Positions 44,158 to 51,636 of a stretch of DNA of 64,000 nucleotides are shown here, one piece after another. The stretch comes from Nonomuraea helvata. GTDB taxonomy: Bacteria; Actinomycetota; Actinomycetes; Streptosporangiales; Streptosporangiaceae. The stretch spans positions 2,852,001 through 2,916,000 of the forward strand of contig NZ_BAAAXV010000009.1 in the NCBI RefSeq assembly GCF_039535785.1. The letters are read 5' to 3'. Made by a program: the position numbers and the translations under genes. The notes under the pieces were generated by a model. The model saw only the letters and a program-made list of their open reading frames with translations, was not told the DNA's origin and did no database searches. How positions within the stretch are numbered: position 1 is the first letter of the stretch; every line of letters begins with the position of its first letter.

Positions 44158-44814
44158 TCAGGAAACGGATCCTGGCTCTGCGTCAACCCTGGACAACTCC
44201 AGCGCGAGCTGGAAGCGGCTGCGTGCGCCGTACCGGTCCATGAGGGCGCGTACGGTCGCCGTGACGGTCCGCTCGCTGATCCCGAGACGGCGGGCGACGA
44301 CCGTGTCCGTCCAGCCCTCCGCCAGCAACGCCACCACCTCCCGCTCACGGCAGGACAAGGCGGGCGGCGGGGCGGCGGACCAGTGCCGGTCGAACAGCGC
44401 GATCAGGCCGGCCACCAGGGGACGGGACCAGATCTCCAGGTAGCCGGCCTCCGGGTCGTCCTGGCGGGCGGGCAGCAGGGCCACCCGGCGGTCGAGGACG
44501 GTGAGCGACGTGGGCAGCTCGGCCGCTCTCCGATGGTCGCCGTCGAGCACCGCGAGGTCGTCGGCGGTCACCGCCGGCGTGGCGGCCCCGATCGGCGCCA
44601 TCGTGCGCAGGAGCACTCCCCGTGCCCGGCGTTCCCTGGCCCCGGGCAGGGAACGCTGGACCGCCTCGTCGTCCACGGTCATGGCGTCGTACATGGCGAG
44701 ATGCTCGTGCCGTGCGCGGGACAGCAGCTCACGCACTCGCGTGCCCACCTGGTCGGCGGGAATCCGCTGCACCTGAGGCCCCCGCGGGGCGGCAGGAATG
44801 AGCACGGCGCCCAT
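44158..44814 (-). CDS. LuxR-type HTH regulator coupled to a secreted protein gene
   Basis: 218 residues. A C-terminal LuxR HTH is present as ALSCREREVVALLAEGWTDT followed by VVARRLGISERTVTATVRAL and MDRYGARSRFQLA. The N-terminal half is helical with repeated Arg/Leu motifs (RRARGVLLRTMAPIG) and no receiver or PAS signature. ATG 44814 lies 2 bp after the stop of the secreted-protein gene, with GGAG upstream, so the pair is an operon. Longer frames upstream lie antisense to other genes and are rejected. Target and ligand unknown. Confidence 0.75.
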   Translation of the reverse strand: MGAVLIPAAPRGPQVQRIPADQVGTRVRELLSRARHEHLAMYDAMTVDDEAVQRSLPGARERRARGVLLRTMAPIGAATPAVTADDLAVLDGDHRRAAELPTSLTVLDRRVALLPARQDDPEAGYLEIWSRPLVAGLIALFDRHWSAAPPPALSCREREVVALLAEGWTDTVVARRLGISERTVTATVRALMDRYGARSRFQLALELSRVDAEPGSVS

Positions 44815-44816
44815 TC

Positions 44817-45515
44817 TCACATGCTCCACGCCTCGTGGACGGTGGTGACGGCCGAGGAGGCGGGCCGGCCGTCGGATCGGATCACGGTGGGGCTGCCGGG
44901 CACGGCGTGGCCGTTGACGGTGATCGAGGCGTGTTCGCAGGGGATGACCTGCATGGACAGTCCGTGGCTCACGCCCTGCAGGGGGAAGTCGGCCAGCGCG
45001 AAGGGCCTGGCGTCGAGGGTGCCGGTGATGCTGACCTCCAGGCCGGCCGCTCTGGCGAACGCGCCCTTCGCGGGGTCGATGCGCAGATGCACGGCTGCCC
45101 GCTCCACCCGTACGGCAGGCCAGGACGGCAGCGCCGTGGCCTCGTCGAAGTGCCGCACGAAGTGCTCCTCGATCCACGCCGCCAGGCGCGGGTCGTCCCC
45201 CACGACGCGCAGTCCGGCGGGCGTCCACACCACCAGCACCGCGCCGGTGCCGTGCGTGGACCAGTCGACCTTCCACATCGACGCGTATCCGGTGGGCGTG
45301 GTGCCGTCGTACAGGGTGACGTACGGGTTGGCTCCGGCTAGCAGCGGCTCGCGGGTCACGTAGGCGGTGGCGGCCTGCGCGGCTGTTTCCGTGGTCACGT
45401 AGGTGGTGGCGGCCTGCGCGGCCGTCTCCGTGATCACGATGCCGCCTGCGGCGGCCAGTCCGGCCACGGCGCCCGCCCGCAGCGCGCCTCTCCTGTTGAT
45501 CGCAGCACTGAGCAT
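44817..45515 (-). CDS. Secreted (possibly Tat) protein with short tandem repeats
   Basis: 232 residues. The N terminus MLSAAINRRGALRAG plus a long Ala/Gly hydrophobic segment is Tat-like, followed by a 13-residue tandem duplication TETAAQAATTYVT / TETAAQAATAYVT just after the signal region. The remainder has a compact domain with PYVTLYDGTTPTGYASMWKV, VLVVWTPAGLRVVGDD and TLDARPFALADFPLQG, features reminiscent of extracytoplasmic beta proteins. No catalytic motif found. ATG 45515 is chosen; longer readings to 45701 have no signal-peptide logic. The LuxR gene follows 2 bp later. Confidence 0.65.
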   Translation of the reverse strand: MLSAAINRRGALRAGAVAGLAAAGGIVITETAAQAATTYVTTETAAQAATAYVTREPLLAGANPYVTLYDGTTPTGYASMWKVDWSTHGTGAVLVVWTPAGLRVVGDDPRLAAWIEEHFVRHFDEATALPSWPAVRVERAAVHLRIDPAKGAFARAAGLEVSITGTLDARPFALADFPLQGVSHGLSMQVIPCEHASITVNGHAVPGSPTVIRSDGRPASSAVTTVHEAWSM

Positions 45516-45692
45516 GAGGCGATACTGGGCGCTCGAGCGGCGCGAGCAACAGCGTGTTGCGGGTTCCCGCAACATGCTTGACCTCGGTCGATGTAGCGAA
45601 AACCACTGCTGCTCTGGTGACATTTGCCTCTGTTGGACGCCGCCCCCTTCGGACATGGTGGGCACCACAAGCTGATCGATGGAGGAAACGGA

Positions 45693-46283
45693 GTGCCGCA
45701 CATGGCGAAGCTCGTTGTCTGCAACATCATGTCCCTTGACGGCTTCTACGCGGCGGCGGACGGCAACCCGCTCGTGCTGCCGATGGACGCCGCCTTCGAC
45801 GCCTACAACCTGGAGCGGATCCAGGCCGCCGGCTCACTGCTGCTCGGCGCCGACTCGTACCGGATGTTCATGGGGTTCTGGCCCGCCCAGGCGGGCAACC
45901 CTGAGGCGTCCACGGTGAACCGGCAGTTCGGCGGGGTCTACGGGCGGATCGAGGTCAGCGTCATCTCGGACTCGCTCACGGACGTGGACGTCTCGCCGTG
46001 GGCCGACCGGACGACCGTGGTCAAGCGCGCCGACGCCGAGGGGTGGGTCAAGGAGCTCAAGCAACGCACCAGCGGCGACATCGTCACCTTCGGCAGCCGG
46101 ATCACGTGGAACGCCCTGCTCCGCGCCGGGCTCGTCGACGAACTGCACCTGGTCGTCGGGGCGAAGGCGCTCGGCGAGGGGACGCCGATCTTCACCCAGC
46201 CGGTCGAAGGGCTCACCGTCGCGGAGGTCCGCCGCCTCGACGGCTCCGACAACGTCCTGCTGCGCTACGCCACGACCGGCTGA
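45693..46283 (+). CDS. Dihydrofolate reductase family protein (RibD C-terminal-like)
   Basis: 196 residues from GTG 45693 (GGAGG at 45681), or ATG 45702. Typical YyaP/RibD-C-like start: AKLVVCNIMSLDGFYAAADG, then SLLLGADSYRMFMGFWP with the nucleotide-binding core, TFGSRITWNALLRAGLVDEL and a closing DGSDNVLLRYATTG. These proteins are NADPH-dependent reductases distinct from true folate DHFR; the substrate is not known. It stands alone, divergent from the secreted-protein operon. Confidence 0.87.
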   Translation: MPHMAKLVVCNIMSLDGFYAAADGNPLVLPMDAAFDAYNLERIQAAGSLLLGADSYRMFMGFWPAQAGNPEASTVNRQFGGVYGRIEVSVISDSLTDVDVSPWADRTTVVKRADAEGWVKELKQRTSGDIVTFGSRITWNALLRAGLVDELHLVVGAKALGEGTPIFTQPVEGLTVAEVRRLDGSDNVLLRYATTG

Positions 46284-46565
46284 CCTGCGGGGGTGCCGTC
46301 CGGCGAATCGCATGCACGCTGAACCGCCGCTCCGGCGCTCTGGCCGGGCCATCCACCAAGAGGGACGGCGTGAGCTTCTTCCGCTGCGCCGGCGGTGGCC
46401 GCTGGGTCGGGGCGTGGGCCGGCTTACGGTGGTGCCCGTAGTGCTCAGAGACATAGTGATGAACTGGATGCCCAGCCACCATTCAGGTTGATCCGATAAC
46501 CGCCGACTGATGCAGTGCGGCTTTGCCCCCTGGTCGGTCGCCCCGGCCGCTTCTACGCTTTCTCC

Positions 46566-47021
46566 GTGGCGGACATCAGCTACTTCGACGCATGGGGCAT
46601 GTGGCTGGCCGGCAAATCCACGCTGGGCCATGACCTTCTCGGCCTGCCGATGATCTGGTGGGGCCGCTTCGGCAAGATCCTCTCGTTCGTAGCCGGCGCG
46701 GCGGTCGTCGTTGATCTGGTCGGTCCAGAGAGATTGACCCGCTATGGCGAACGCATGACAAGGTTCATGGCCCGAAGGCCCACCGGAGGTCCCTTCATCG
46801 CCGGTCTCGTAACGGGAATAGCAGTCCTCTTCGTTGCCGAACCAATCGGAGTCCCTTGGCCGTTGGAACTGTTGCTCGGGGGAATGCTCGGCGGGGCCGC
46901 AGGCTTGCTCGCTGTCAGGGTCGGCCGCACGCTGCAGGACCCCGAACTGCCGATGACGCTGAAATGGGTGTCCTTGGGGCTGTTTTTCGTCGGCTTCCAC
47001 TTCGACCTGCTCGCCTCCTAA
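46566..47021 (+). CDS. Hypothetical polytopic membrane protein
   Basis: 151 residues from GTG 46566. Hydrophobic segments include LGHDLLGLPMIWWGRFGKIL, FVAGAAVVVDLVG, PFIAGLVTGIAVLFVAEPIG, LELLLGGMLGGAAGLLAVRV and LKWVSLGLFFVGFHFDLLAS, giving four or five helices. There is no recognised motif. An upstream in-frame start at 46515 would give 17 extra residues. No neighbour suggests a function. Confidence 0.6.
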   Translation: MADISYFDAWGMWLAGKSTLGHDLLGLPMIWWGRFGKILSFVAGAAVVVDLVGPERLTRYGERMTRFMARRPTGGPFIAGLVTGIAVLFVAEPIGVPWPLELLLGGMLGGAAGLLAVRVGRTLQDPELPMTLKWVSLGLFFVGFHFDLLAS

Positions 47022-47273
47022 CCGCGCTCGAATACGCGTTCGAGCCGTTGGGCGCTGCTCTCGCGAGCATGTCGGGATCTGTCCTGGGTCGCCCTGCCGG
47101 GCCACCACGCCAAGGCAGGCGGCCTGGTCGAGTGGAGCAAGCGAGCGAACGGGGGAGTGGGAGGCGTTTGTCGTACGACTGGCCGACTTACCTTCAGGAC
47201 ACTCTCATACGCCCCCTCTCATGATTACCGTCTATCCCGGGGGCCCATTTGAGATAGACGGGCAGAAAGCACA

Positions 47274-47705
47274 GTGCATGGTTTATGCCGCGTCATCACG
47301 GGGTTTTTCGTAGTAGCAGCGCTTCTGGTGGCCACACCGGCGTCGGCAGATGCGGATCTGGTGGCCGCTTACGGGATGGAAGACTGACGGTGCCGGACGC
47401 GCCGAGCCTGCGCACACAGGCCGGCTGACGGTGGAGGCCTGGCTCAAGACCGACAGCTACTGCCCGATCCTCGCGGCCAAGGACAATTCCTACTGGATGG
47501 GGGAGACTTGGGGCATCAGGACGGGCGGCCAGGACCACAACGGCGAGTGGATCGGGGGATTCTCCGGAGACTGGATCCACTTGGCGCTCGTGTACGACGG
47601 GAGCACGCTGCGCTACGTGCTCGACGGCCTCAACTGGGGCAGCGAGGCACTCCCGTGACCGGGGCCGTCGACTACAACTCCGGTCCACTGAAGATCGGCC
47701 AATCC
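47274..47705 (+). pseudogene. Broken secreted LamG/concanavalin-like protein gene
   Basis: Remains of a secreted LamG-domain gene. GTG 47274 opens a signal peptide (VITGFFVVAALLVATPASAD) leading into the LamG opening DLVAAYGMED and an immediate stop at 47385. The rest continues in other frames: TVPDAPSLRTQAG, then RLTVEAWLKTDSY and GFSGDWIHLALVYDG to a second stop near 47658, then VTGAVDYNSGPLKIGQS in a third frame. The region between GMED and TVPDAPSL, normally about 25 residues, is deleted. Multiple frameshifts and truncation by an IS110 remnant make this a clear pseudogene; the in-frame TGA here is not a selenocysteine candidate because the following frame does not encode the domain. Confidence 0.82.
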
Positions 47706-47726
47706 TGTTCTGACGCGATCGATGCC

Positions 47727-47921
47727 CACGACCGTCACCGTGCCGAACGACTGCATCCAGGTCAGCAGCACGGCGTATCCGGTGCTGGTGGCGGTGAACT
47801 GCTCGCTGCCCAGGACCCGGCCGACCGTGTCGATGACGGCTGCGGTGTGAGTGTCTTGGTGGGTGTCGACTCCGCCGGCGACTCCGTTGATCGCCGGGTC
47901 TTCAGGTGTAACGGAGGGCAT
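47727..47921 (-). mobile_element. Truncated IS110-family transposase (DEDD, N-terminal part)
   Basis: The minus strand encodes an IS110 N-terminal segment: VAGGVDTHQDTHTAAVIDTV, GRVLGSEQFTATSTGYAVLL and TWMQSFGTVTVVGID, with the first catalytic Asp of the DEDD nuclease (GVDTH). The rest of the transposase is missing, so it is inactive. It abuts the broken LamG gene. Remnant insertion sequence. Confidence 0.8.
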
Positions 47922-48199
47922 CGTCGTCCTGTGCCGTTGACCGATGGGCAGGGCGGCACGCACCGGCCGGGCAGCGTGGACAAGACAGGGAAGGGGCCTC
48001 TGGCCAGGCTCCTATGAAGTCACAACGCCACGTCCGGTGAGTGCACATGAGCGCCTCCCGGCCAGGGCCGACAGATCCCGTTCAGGACCCAAGGTCAGTC
48101 AGTCGCTGGGTCAAACCCTGGCGGGAGGCGTTCATTCACATCATCACTGTCAGTCGCCGATCTAGTCACATCAGGAAAGTCCTGTTATCGACATATCTA

Positions 48200-48229
48200 T
48201 TGCTGTTTCGGGTGGCGTCCTCATAATGT
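48200..48229 (+). promoter_or_regulatory. Candidate promoter for the six-gene redox operon
   Basis: TTGCTG (48200-48205) and TAATGT (48224-48229) separated by 18 bp, 58 bp upstream of the first gene at 48287. It resembles a vegetative sigma promoter with a weak -35. The element lies in an AT-richer stretch. Assignment is by eye. Confidence 0.45.
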
Positions 48230-48286
48230 CTAAGCCAGCAGTGATCATGCGGTCTGGGGCGACCGCTCCTTGTTGGGGGCACATTT

Positions 48287-49030
48287 ATGACGATCATGCT
48301 TTCCCGGTTCACGCGCGCCGCGGCTGATGCCGCCCGGCTGACGATCGAACTGCCGGACTCGGTGGGCGCACTCGAATGGCACGGACTCACCAAGATGGCA
48401 GGGCCGGGTTTCGCCCACGCCTTCACGCTGGTCCAGAAGGGCGGCAACAGCGCCCTGCCAACGCACATCTTCCCGGGTGGTCGGGTCGAGACCTTCCGCC
48501 GCCACGGCTACGACCTCACCCTCTACGAGAGCATCGACCGCACGAACAGCTGCCTGGTCTGGGTCGGCCCGTACAACGAGGCCAAGACGTGGTTCGCCGG
48601 TCCGGCGCCACGCCGATCGGTGCTCAACGCGCTCGTCGCGGCGGTCGAGTTCACCGACAGCCCTGAGGGCGCCACGCTCAGGCCGCGCGTGCGTGCGGCG
48701 ACCCAGCAGTTCGCGACCAAGGTCATCGGGCGCAACGACCGGCTCATCGTGATGGCGGGCGACGCCCGTGCCGCCCGCGAGACGCTGCCCGAGTTCCAGG
48801 GCGCCCGCCGTGGTGACGCCGAGGTGTGGAAGATCCCACTCGACCTCGATCCGGAGCAGAAGGCCAGGGTCGGCGGCACGCCGTACGAGCACAAGTACAT
48901 CTACGCCAACAGCACCGCGGTCTTCACCGTGCAGTTCACCTTCGACCCGGAGGCGGGTTCCTTCCGCGCGGCCGACGAAGGCTTCGTCGAGGACGTCCTG
49001 GCCGGGTTCAAGGTCGAGTGGGCGGCGTGA
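48287..49030 (+). CDS. Unknown soluble protein, first gene of the Mau-like operon
   Basis: 247 residues, no recognised domain. It lacks a signal peptide and membrane helices. A basic/hydrophobic start precedes ELPDSVGALEWHGLTKMAGP; later segments include YDLTLYESIDRTNSCLVWVG, and a C-terminal alternating beta/alpha part with YEHKYIYANSTAVFTVQFTF. A single Cys (NSCLV) is present. ATG 48287 follows GGGGGC. Its stop overlaps the start of the MauD-like gene by 4 bp, the first of a chain of overlaps, so it belongs to this operon; the role may be in maturation or regulation. Confidence 0.65.
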   Translation: MTIMLSRFTRAAADAARLTIELPDSVGALEWHGLTKMAGPGFAHAFTLVQKGGNSALPTHIFPGGRVETFRRHGYDLTLYESIDRTNSCLVWVGPYNEAKTWFAGPAPRRSVLNALVAAVEFTDSPEGATLRPRVRAATQQFATKVIGRNDRLIVMAGDARAARETLPEFQGARRGDAEVWKIPLDLDPEQKARVGGTPYEHKYIYANSTAVFTVQFTFDPEAGSFRAADEGFVEDVLAGFKVEWAA

Positions 49031-49527
49031 GCCTGCCGCTGGCCGTCTCGCTGCTCGCACTCCTCGTCTCCCTGTTCACGCTGGTCGCCGTCGGGGCGGT
49101 CTACGCCAGGCTGCGCGCGCTGGAGCAGAACGTGCTGAACCCGAACACGGCACGGCTGGACAACGAGAGCACGACGGTCGTTCCCGCGCTCCGGCCGCAG
49201 GACGGCGAGGTGGCATCGGTCGTCCTCCTTATGGACAGCACCTGCGCGGTCTGCCATCAGGCGTGGACGACGCTGCACGAGTCCTCCTGGCCGGGCGTCC
49301 GCGTCCTCGGGCTGGTCGTCGAGAAGGAGATGGCCGAGGCGTTCACCACCGGCCAGGTGCTCGCCGACGCCGGCCAGTGGCGCGAGTTGTATGAGGGGTA
49401 CGCGCCCTGCCTGTTCGCGATCGATCCTTCGGGGGCGGTCATCGCACGCCGGTTCGTCTACGGCGACACGGACCTGCCCGAGCTGATGAACTCACTTCTA
49501 GCTGCGAGGAGCAGCCATGCGCTTTGA
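49027..49527 (+). CDS. MauD/TlpA-like membrane thioredoxin with CAVC
   Basis: 166 residues. An N-terminal membrane helix (SLPLAVSLLALLVSLFTLV) anchors a thioredoxin-like domain outside the cell. The redox motif is C73-A-V-C76 in VVLLMDSTCAVCHQAW, followed by a thioredoxin-like fold with ITHSAV-free but familiar IDPSGAVIARRFVYGD strand. MauD and TlpA proteins help oxidise or isomerise disulfides in exported proteins. GTG 49027 overlaps the upstream stop by 4 bp, and its 3' end overlaps the next gene by 11 bp. In methylamine dehydrogenase clusters MauD and MauE mature the Cys-rich MauA; the same pairing is seen here. Confidence 0.78.
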   Translation: MSLPLAVSLLALLVSLFTLVAVGAVYARLRALEQNVLNPNTARLDNESTTVVPALRPQDGEVASVVLLMDSTCAVCHQAWTTLHESSWPGVRVLGLVVEKEMAEAFTTGQVLADAGQWRELYEGYAPCLFAIDPSGAVIARRFVYGDTDLPELMNSLLAARSSHAL

Positions 49528-50074
49528 CGAGATCCCGGCGATCGACGCCATGCCGGAGGGCGCCCAGCCCAGCCGGGTCAGAAACCTGATCGGCGCGCTG
49601 CCGTCCAGCCGCCGCACCCTGGTGAAGGGCATGGCCGTCTCGGTGATGGCCGCCGCGCTCGTCCCCTTGGACTGGGCGCTGAACAAGCGGCAGGCCAAGG
49701 CGGCCGGGCCGACCTCGGTCTGGGACGAGAACAGCTGCGAGAGGTCCTACCCCGACGGCGGTTACGAGGAGGGACGCAACAACTGGTGGGGCGATGGCAA
49801 GGCCGTCTGCTTCGGCGGCTGGCGCATGGGCGCCTACCCGTGCAACAGCACGCGCCGCCACTTCGAGGGCAGTCGCACGCACAAGCCCGGCGCCTCCGAC
49901 GAGGAGAAGTACACCAACGCGACGCGCATCGACGAGAGCTGCGGCACCACCTCGACCAAGAACGCCTGGCGCTGGAAGTCCGGCGGCCAGCAGTACATCT
50001 GCTCCGACGCCTTCACCACCGTGACCTGGCGTGACGGCACTCACCACACCGACCTGACGATCGCGATGTGCTGA
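49517..50074 (+). CDS. Tat-exported six-cysteine protein (MauA-like in context)
   Basis: 185 residues. A long leader contains the twin-arginine motif SRRTLVKG (R32-R33) followed by VSVMAAALVPLDWAL and an AxA-like site. The roughly 120-residue mature protein has six Cys (74, 98, 109, 142, 162, 185) and nine Trp/Tyr-rich positions such as RNNWWGDGKAVCFGGW and KNAWRWKSGGQQYICS. The very long Tat leader, small Cys-rich mature part and adjacent MauD- and MauE-like genes mirror MauA (methylamine dehydrogenase small subunit), but MauA has 12 Cys and a heavy chain that is absent here. Thus it is MauA-like in design only. The stop overlaps the next start (TGATG). Confidence 0.75.
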   Translation: MRFDEIPAIDAMPEGAQPSRVRNLIGALPSSRRTLVKGMAVSVMAAALVPLDWALNKRQAKAAGPTSVWDENSCERSYPDGGYEEGRNNWWGDGKAVCFGGWRMGAYPCNSTRRHFEGSRTHKPGASDEEKYTNATRIDESCGTTSTKNAWRWKSGGQQYICSDAFTTVTWRDGTHHTDLTIAMC

Positions 50075-50802
50075 TGCCGCCTGCCCTTCGCCGGCTGGCC
50101 CTCAACCCGCTGACGCTGGCCGTCCCCATCGCTCTGGGGCCGGTACTGCCGATCACGGTGGGGGGCCCGCTGGCGCTCGTTTTCTTCTTCGCGGGGCTCA
50201 ATGCCGGATACGCGAACTCCGGCAGCACTTGAAGCCACAACTCGGCATTCCTGCTGAGCGCGTCGGTCTGGCGCGGTCGTGGTGCCCTCGCCTACTTCGG
50301 CGTGGGATTGTTGCTGGGCGCGCTGACGGTGGCCGCCGTCGGGGTGATTCTGGGCGGTATCGTGCAGGGCCTTCTGCCTTTGCCGGTACGGCTGGCGGCG
50401 CTCGCCGTGCTGGCGGCCGCCGTACTCCTGCGTGAGGTTGGCCTGATCAAGCTGCCGGTGCCGGAGAACGCCAGGCTCGTGCCCGAGCACGTGCTGCATC
50501 GCGGGCGGGTGCTGGGAGGCATCCAGTTCGGCTTCGAGATGGGCACCGGGATGCGGACGTACTCGCCCTCCTCCCTCCCCCACCTCGTGCTGGCCGCGGT
50601 GCTGCTCGCACTGCCATGGAACGGCGCGCTGGCGGCCGGGGCGGGCTTCGCGGTCGCTCGCTGGATCATGGCGGCGGCCAGCATCGGCCACAGCGAGGAT
50701 GGCGGCTGGAGCGATGTCTGGTCGATGAACGCCCGCCTGCTGGCCTCGGTCACGGGGGTCGCCACGGTCGTCGCGCTCGCGTGGGGACTGTGGCCTTGGT
50801 AG
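50074..50802 (+). CDS. MauE-like polytopic membrane protein with in-frame TGA: candidate selenoprotein
   Basis: If the in-frame TGA at 50230-50232 is read through, the product is 242 residues with a non-standard residue at position 53. Before the TGA: ATG 50074 (overlapping the previous stop) and helices LAVPIALGPVLPITVGGPLA and LVFFFAGLNAGYANSGST. After it, in the same frame: SHNSAFLLSASVWRGRGALA, helix FGVGLLLGALTVAAVGVILG, further helices and a last helix LLASVTGVATVVALAWGLW. No stop interrupts the following 190 codons. Membrane topology is continuous on both sides of TGA. A 7-bp hairpin starts 8 nt after the TGA, and a complete selenocysteine machinery lies 1.2 kb downstream, which makes Sec insertion plausible. 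The alternative is termination after 52 residues plus a separate start at GTG 50302, or a nonsense mutation. Confidence 0.62.
50241..50258 (+). promoter_or_regulatory. Candidate bacterial SECIS hairpin after the in-frame TGA
   Basis: CTCGGCA (50241-50247), loop TTCC (50248-50251) and TGCTGAG (50252-50258) form seven pairs, one of them G-U, with the loop starting 16 nt after the TGA. A competing hairpin follows: CGCG (50259-50262), a 9-nt loop TCGGTCTGG and CGCG (50272-50275); its loop contains GGTCT, the sequence found in the E. coli fdhF SECIS loop. Bacterial SECIS elements sit just 3' of the UGA within the coding region. The first loop lacks the usual G, so which fold is used cannot be decided here. 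Confidence 0.45.
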
Positions 50803-51230
50803 AGCGGCTGGTCGTGGTTGCCGACAGTGCCTGCGGGGGCTGCTCGGCGATCGCGGCCGCGCTCGGCGGCGTGCTGGCCGTGACGGTCGTGGTGCGTTCG
50901 TGCCGCGACCCGCACCTGGCCGAGGAGTTCCCCGTGCTGGCGGGCCGCCGTCCGTGCGCCCGCCCGCTGGCGCTTCATGAAGACCGGGTGCTGACGGGCT
51001 TCCGCTTGCTCTGGCGAGCGGGCAGGCTGGTGGCACCCGGCAGGCGTGCGGCCGCGCTGCGGCTGGCGTTGCGGGTAGTACGGCTGCGAGCGGCGCACCT
51101 GCTCGGAACCTCTCGTCTCCACAGAAGGCAGAGCGGTCATGAGAAGACTTCTCACCCTCACCGTACCGGTGATCCTGCTGACCGTCCTGATGGCCGCGCC
51201 CGCCCAGGCCAAGGCCATCTCCCACGGTGA
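50790..51230 (+). CDS. Thioredoxin-like protein with CGGC motif
   Basis: About 146 residues. The N terminus reads VERLVVVADSACGGCSAIAA, giving a C15-G-G-C18 motif after the first beta strand, as in thioredoxin-like or glutaredoxin-like proteins, then VLAVTVVVRSCRDPHLAEEF and RRPCARPLALHED. It starts at GTG 50790, overlapping the MauE-like gene by 13 bp. Its 3' end overlaps the following gene by 92 bp, which is unusual: the last 35 residues are basic and unlike the rest, so a lost stop or frameshift near 51135 is possible. It fits as a cytoplasmic partner for thiol/selenol chemistry in this operon. Confidence 0.6.
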   Translation: MALVERLVVVADSACGGCSAIAAALGGVLAVTVVVRSCRDPHLAEEFPVLAGRRPCARPLALHEDRVLTGFRLLWRAGRLVAPGRRAAALRLALRVVRLRAAHLLGTSRLHRRQSGHEKTSHPHRTGDPADRPDGRARPGQGHLPR

Positions 51231-51636
51231 GCTCACCGGCCCCGGCCTGTCCGCGCCGATCGTGATCAAGCCCGGCAGCCAGGCCAGGGACGACCGTCTC
51301 AACAGTCTGCGCACCGGCACCGCCGCGCACGCGGCGCTCTACCGGGGCCTGCCCCAAGCATTCGGCGCGCGCCCGAAGGGCAGGCTCGGTCCCTGCTACC
51401 GCCTGGAGTGGTACGGCCCGCCCGGCGACACTCTGGCGCTGACCCAATATGTCTACCCCTACGCCAAGCGTGGCCCGGTGGTCCGCACGCCTCGTCAGAG
51501 CGGTGCGGTCCAGCACGGATGGCTCCGCGCACCGTCGTACGTGAGGAGCATCCTTCACACCCTCGGCCTGCCGACGAAGCCTCCGCAACCGCCAGATGTC
51601 ACCTGTAGGTCGCATCCGCGGCCGCCGGTGCGGTAG
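51139..51636 (+). CDS. Small secreted protein, last gene of the operon
   Basis: 165 residues with a clean signal peptide (MRRLLTLTVPVILLTVLMAA, cleavage near PAQA). The mature protein is short and basic with SHGELTGPGLSAPIVIKPGS early, GPCYRLEWYGPPGDTLALTQ in the middle and a Pro-rich tail TKPPQPPDVTC. Two Cys could form a disulfide. ATG 51139 has AAGG upstream. No function recognised; the gene order suggests that it is exported along with the six-Cys protein. Confidence 0.68.
   Translation: MRRLLTLTVPVILLTVLMAAPAQAKAISHGELTGPGLSAPIVIKPGSQARDDRLNSLRTGTAAHAALYRGLPQAFGARPKGRLGPCYRLEWYGPPGDTLALTQYVYPYAKRGPVVRTPRQSGAVQHGWLRAPSYVRSILHTLGLPTKPPQPPDVTCRSHPRPPVR

Noticed and set aside
43981..45363. 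460-codon plus-strand frame opposite the LuxR and secreted-protein genes
   Set aside because: No domain; the minus-strand LuxR HTH and signal peptide identify the real genes.
47385..47387. In-frame TGA in the LamG gene as a selenocysteine candidate
   Set aside because: The frame after TGA does not continue the LamG domain, which instead resumes in other frames with a deletion, so it is a pseudogene stop.
50041..51615. 524-codon minus-strand frame across the redox operon
   Set aside because: Shadow frame; the plus-strand genes have signal peptides, CxxC motifs and overlapping start/stop codons.
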